Source of the DNA: a virus
Strand: one strand, 5' to 3'
Length of the DNA stretch: 56,092 nucleotides
Virus record (IMG/VR): IMGVR_UViG_3300036851_000592
Coordinates: 1-56,092 of that record
Within the stretch, counting starts at the first letter, position 1, and every line of letters begins with the position of its first letter. The position numbers and the translations under genes are program-made. Of this stretch, positions 55,356-56,092 are shown in pieces. The notes under the pieces were generated by a model. The model was not told the origin of the DNA and did not search any database. It was given only the letters and a program-made list of their open reading frames with translations.

Positions 55356-55908
55356 CCCTCACACCCTGCATCGGGGGGATGCCGATGACTTCGACGCGAC
55401 CGATGGCGACGTCATTGGCGACCCCTCACACCCTGCATCGGGGGGATGCCGATGACCGCATCATCCGCTCAGCCGAAAGCTTCGGCACCCCTCACACCCT
55501 GCATCGGGGGGATGCCGATGACTGAGTTTCTTGCTTTGGAGGCTGAGATACCGGCCCCTCACACCCTGCATCGGGGGGATGCCGATGACAACGGGTAAAT
55601 GTTGCCCGGTCTCCTTCCCGGCCCTCACACCCTGCATCGGGGGGATGCCGATGACTCGGCAGCCCGAATCAGATCGTCGCGTCCAGGCCCTCACACCCTG
55701 CATCGGGGGGATGCCGATGACATGGGTCTCGCCTCCGAGCCGGCGCATGGCGGCCCTCACACCCTGCATCGGGGGGATGCCGATGACCGCATCTGGCGAA
55801 GCGCCCGGCCCATGCGGGGCCCTCACACCCTGCATCGGGGGGATGCCGATGACCTTGACGCTGACCTTCTCGCCAGCGGCCGCGGTCCCTCACACCCTGC
55901 ATCGGGGG
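55356..55908 (+). CRISPR. Type V-like CRISPR array: 8 full repeats, 1 truncated, 8 spacers
   Basis: Eight identical 34-base repeats begin CCCTCACACCCTGCATCGGG and end GATGCCGATGAC, at 55356, 55423, 55489, 55556, 55622, 55688, 55754 and 55820. A 22-base truncated repeat is at 55887-55908. Spacers are 32-33 bases as drawn; self-matches suggest 30 bases with the last 2-3 belonging to the repeat. Inside the repeat, CATCGG and CCGATG form a 6-bp stem with a 7-base loop near the 3' end, the handle position for Cas12 crRNA. The degraded last repeat places the leader at the cas-gene side. No cas1, cas2 or tracrRNA was seen. Confidence 0.97.
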
Positions 55909-55952
55909 CGCATCAAGCCGATACAAGTTGAAGTTCTGGAGGAATACGAGCC
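55909..55952. other. Remnant region after the array
   Basis: After the truncated repeat comes CGCATCAAGCCGATACAAGT, with GCCGAT still resembling the repeat end, and then the ribosome site TGGAGG of the next gene. No coding potential seen. Confidence 0.6.
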
Positions 55953-56092
55953 ATGACCGACACCGACAAGCTGATAGAGCGGCTGGAGTTTTGGAGCAAA
56001 CACCAGTACCGCGTGGTTGATAGCCCTTGGGGAACAAGTCCCAACGGAGACCTTCGCTTAGCCGCCTCCGAACTCACCCGCCTGCGCCAGCG
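55953..56092 (+). CDS. 5' part of the small coiled-coil protein split by the contig ends (copy B)
   Basis: Starts MTDTDKLIERLEFWSKHQYR behind CTGGAGGAATACGAGCC. It runs off the right end and continues at bases 1-298 if the contig is circular. Near-duplicate of 53821-54024. In the circle it would lie between the CRISPR array and the HEPN gene, so the accessory genes alternate with copies of this gene. Confidence 0.7.
   Translation, partial: MTDTDKLIERLEFWSKHQYRVVDSPWGTSPNGDLRLAASELTRLRQ
55988..56092. repeat. Terminal direct repeat, right copy
   Basis: Identical to bases 1-105. See the left copy for the caveat about the internal third copy. Confidence 0.9.

Noticed and set aside
55457-55553. 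Self-matches of spacers 2 and 3
   Set aside because: No convincing match was found by eye. A database search would be needed.
55788-55817. Match of spacer 7 to 23937-23966 (core TGGCGAAGCGCNCGGCC)
   Set aside because: Only a 17-base core matches (16/17) and the rest does not. No consistent in-frame relation was found, so chance or a distant homologue is possible.
55461-55956. Long ORFs through the array with repeated peptides (RHPPDAGCEG, LTPCIGGMPMT)
   Set aside because: They are reading frames through the CRISPR repeats on both strands. The repeat-spacer pattern is the explanation.

Overview
The window looks like the complete or nearly complete genome of a tailed bacteriophage. It has lambda-type head genes: gpA-family large terminase, gpB-family portal, ClpP-type prohead protease, gpD-like decoration protein and gpE-family capsid. 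The tail set fits a siphovirus: G/GT chaperones with a -1 frameshift site, tape measure, and a J-like tip protein. The DNA is GC-rich, and a DUF3489 protein and several Tat-type signal peptides point to an alphaproteobacterial host (inference). I see no integrase, partition genes, rRNA or tRNA. The first 105 bases are identical to the last 105, so the contig probably closes into a circle and one gene is split across the ends. The same sequence also occurs internally at 53856-53982, so closure needs checking.

Layout. (1) Left end, + strand, 1-1656: end of the split gene, a HEPN-type gene between 44-bp direct repeats, and two small genes. (2) 1576-24134, - strand: the late operon, ending at a strong terminator (1576-1614). 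In transcription order it encodes gpW-like joiner, portal, protease/scaffold, decoration protein, capsid, a four-gene glycosyltransferase/methyltransferase cassette, neck and tail proteins, tape measure, tip, fibres and lysis genes. (3) 24135-26529: a + strand island of small genes inside the late block, behind a conserved palindrome-containing control element. (4) 26533-38655, - strand: terminase, DNA methyltransferases, three consecutive Tat-signal proteins, a replication protein with an HNH insert and an embedded iteron-like cluster, an MT-A70 methylase, a RuvC-like resolvase and a Cro-like repressor. (5) 38751 to the right end, + strand: the early operon, with RecT, DHH phosphoesterase, DUF5131 protein, HerA-like ATPase, ASCH protein, methyltransferases and many small proteins.

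The most striking system lies at the right end. A 440-residue protein (54026-55348) resembles a very compact type V, Cas12m-like effector. Its RuvC-I aspartate position is alanine and it has no zinc ribbon. Eight bases after its stop codon lies a CRISPR array of eight repeats plus a truncated ninth. No cas1 or cas2 is present. Four of the eight spacers match this genome at 28-30 of 30 positions, in the decoration, tail tube, tape measure and 24.8-kb island genes. A fifth reads, in frame, like a diverged homologue of the 5070-5417 gene. Spacers match either strand, which suggests DNA targeting. The simplest reading is a binding-type mini-CRISPR aimed at close relatives; silencing of its own late genes is the alternative. 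The locus sits between two copies of a duplicated small gene, next to the HEPN gene, so this end looks like an inter-phage competition island.
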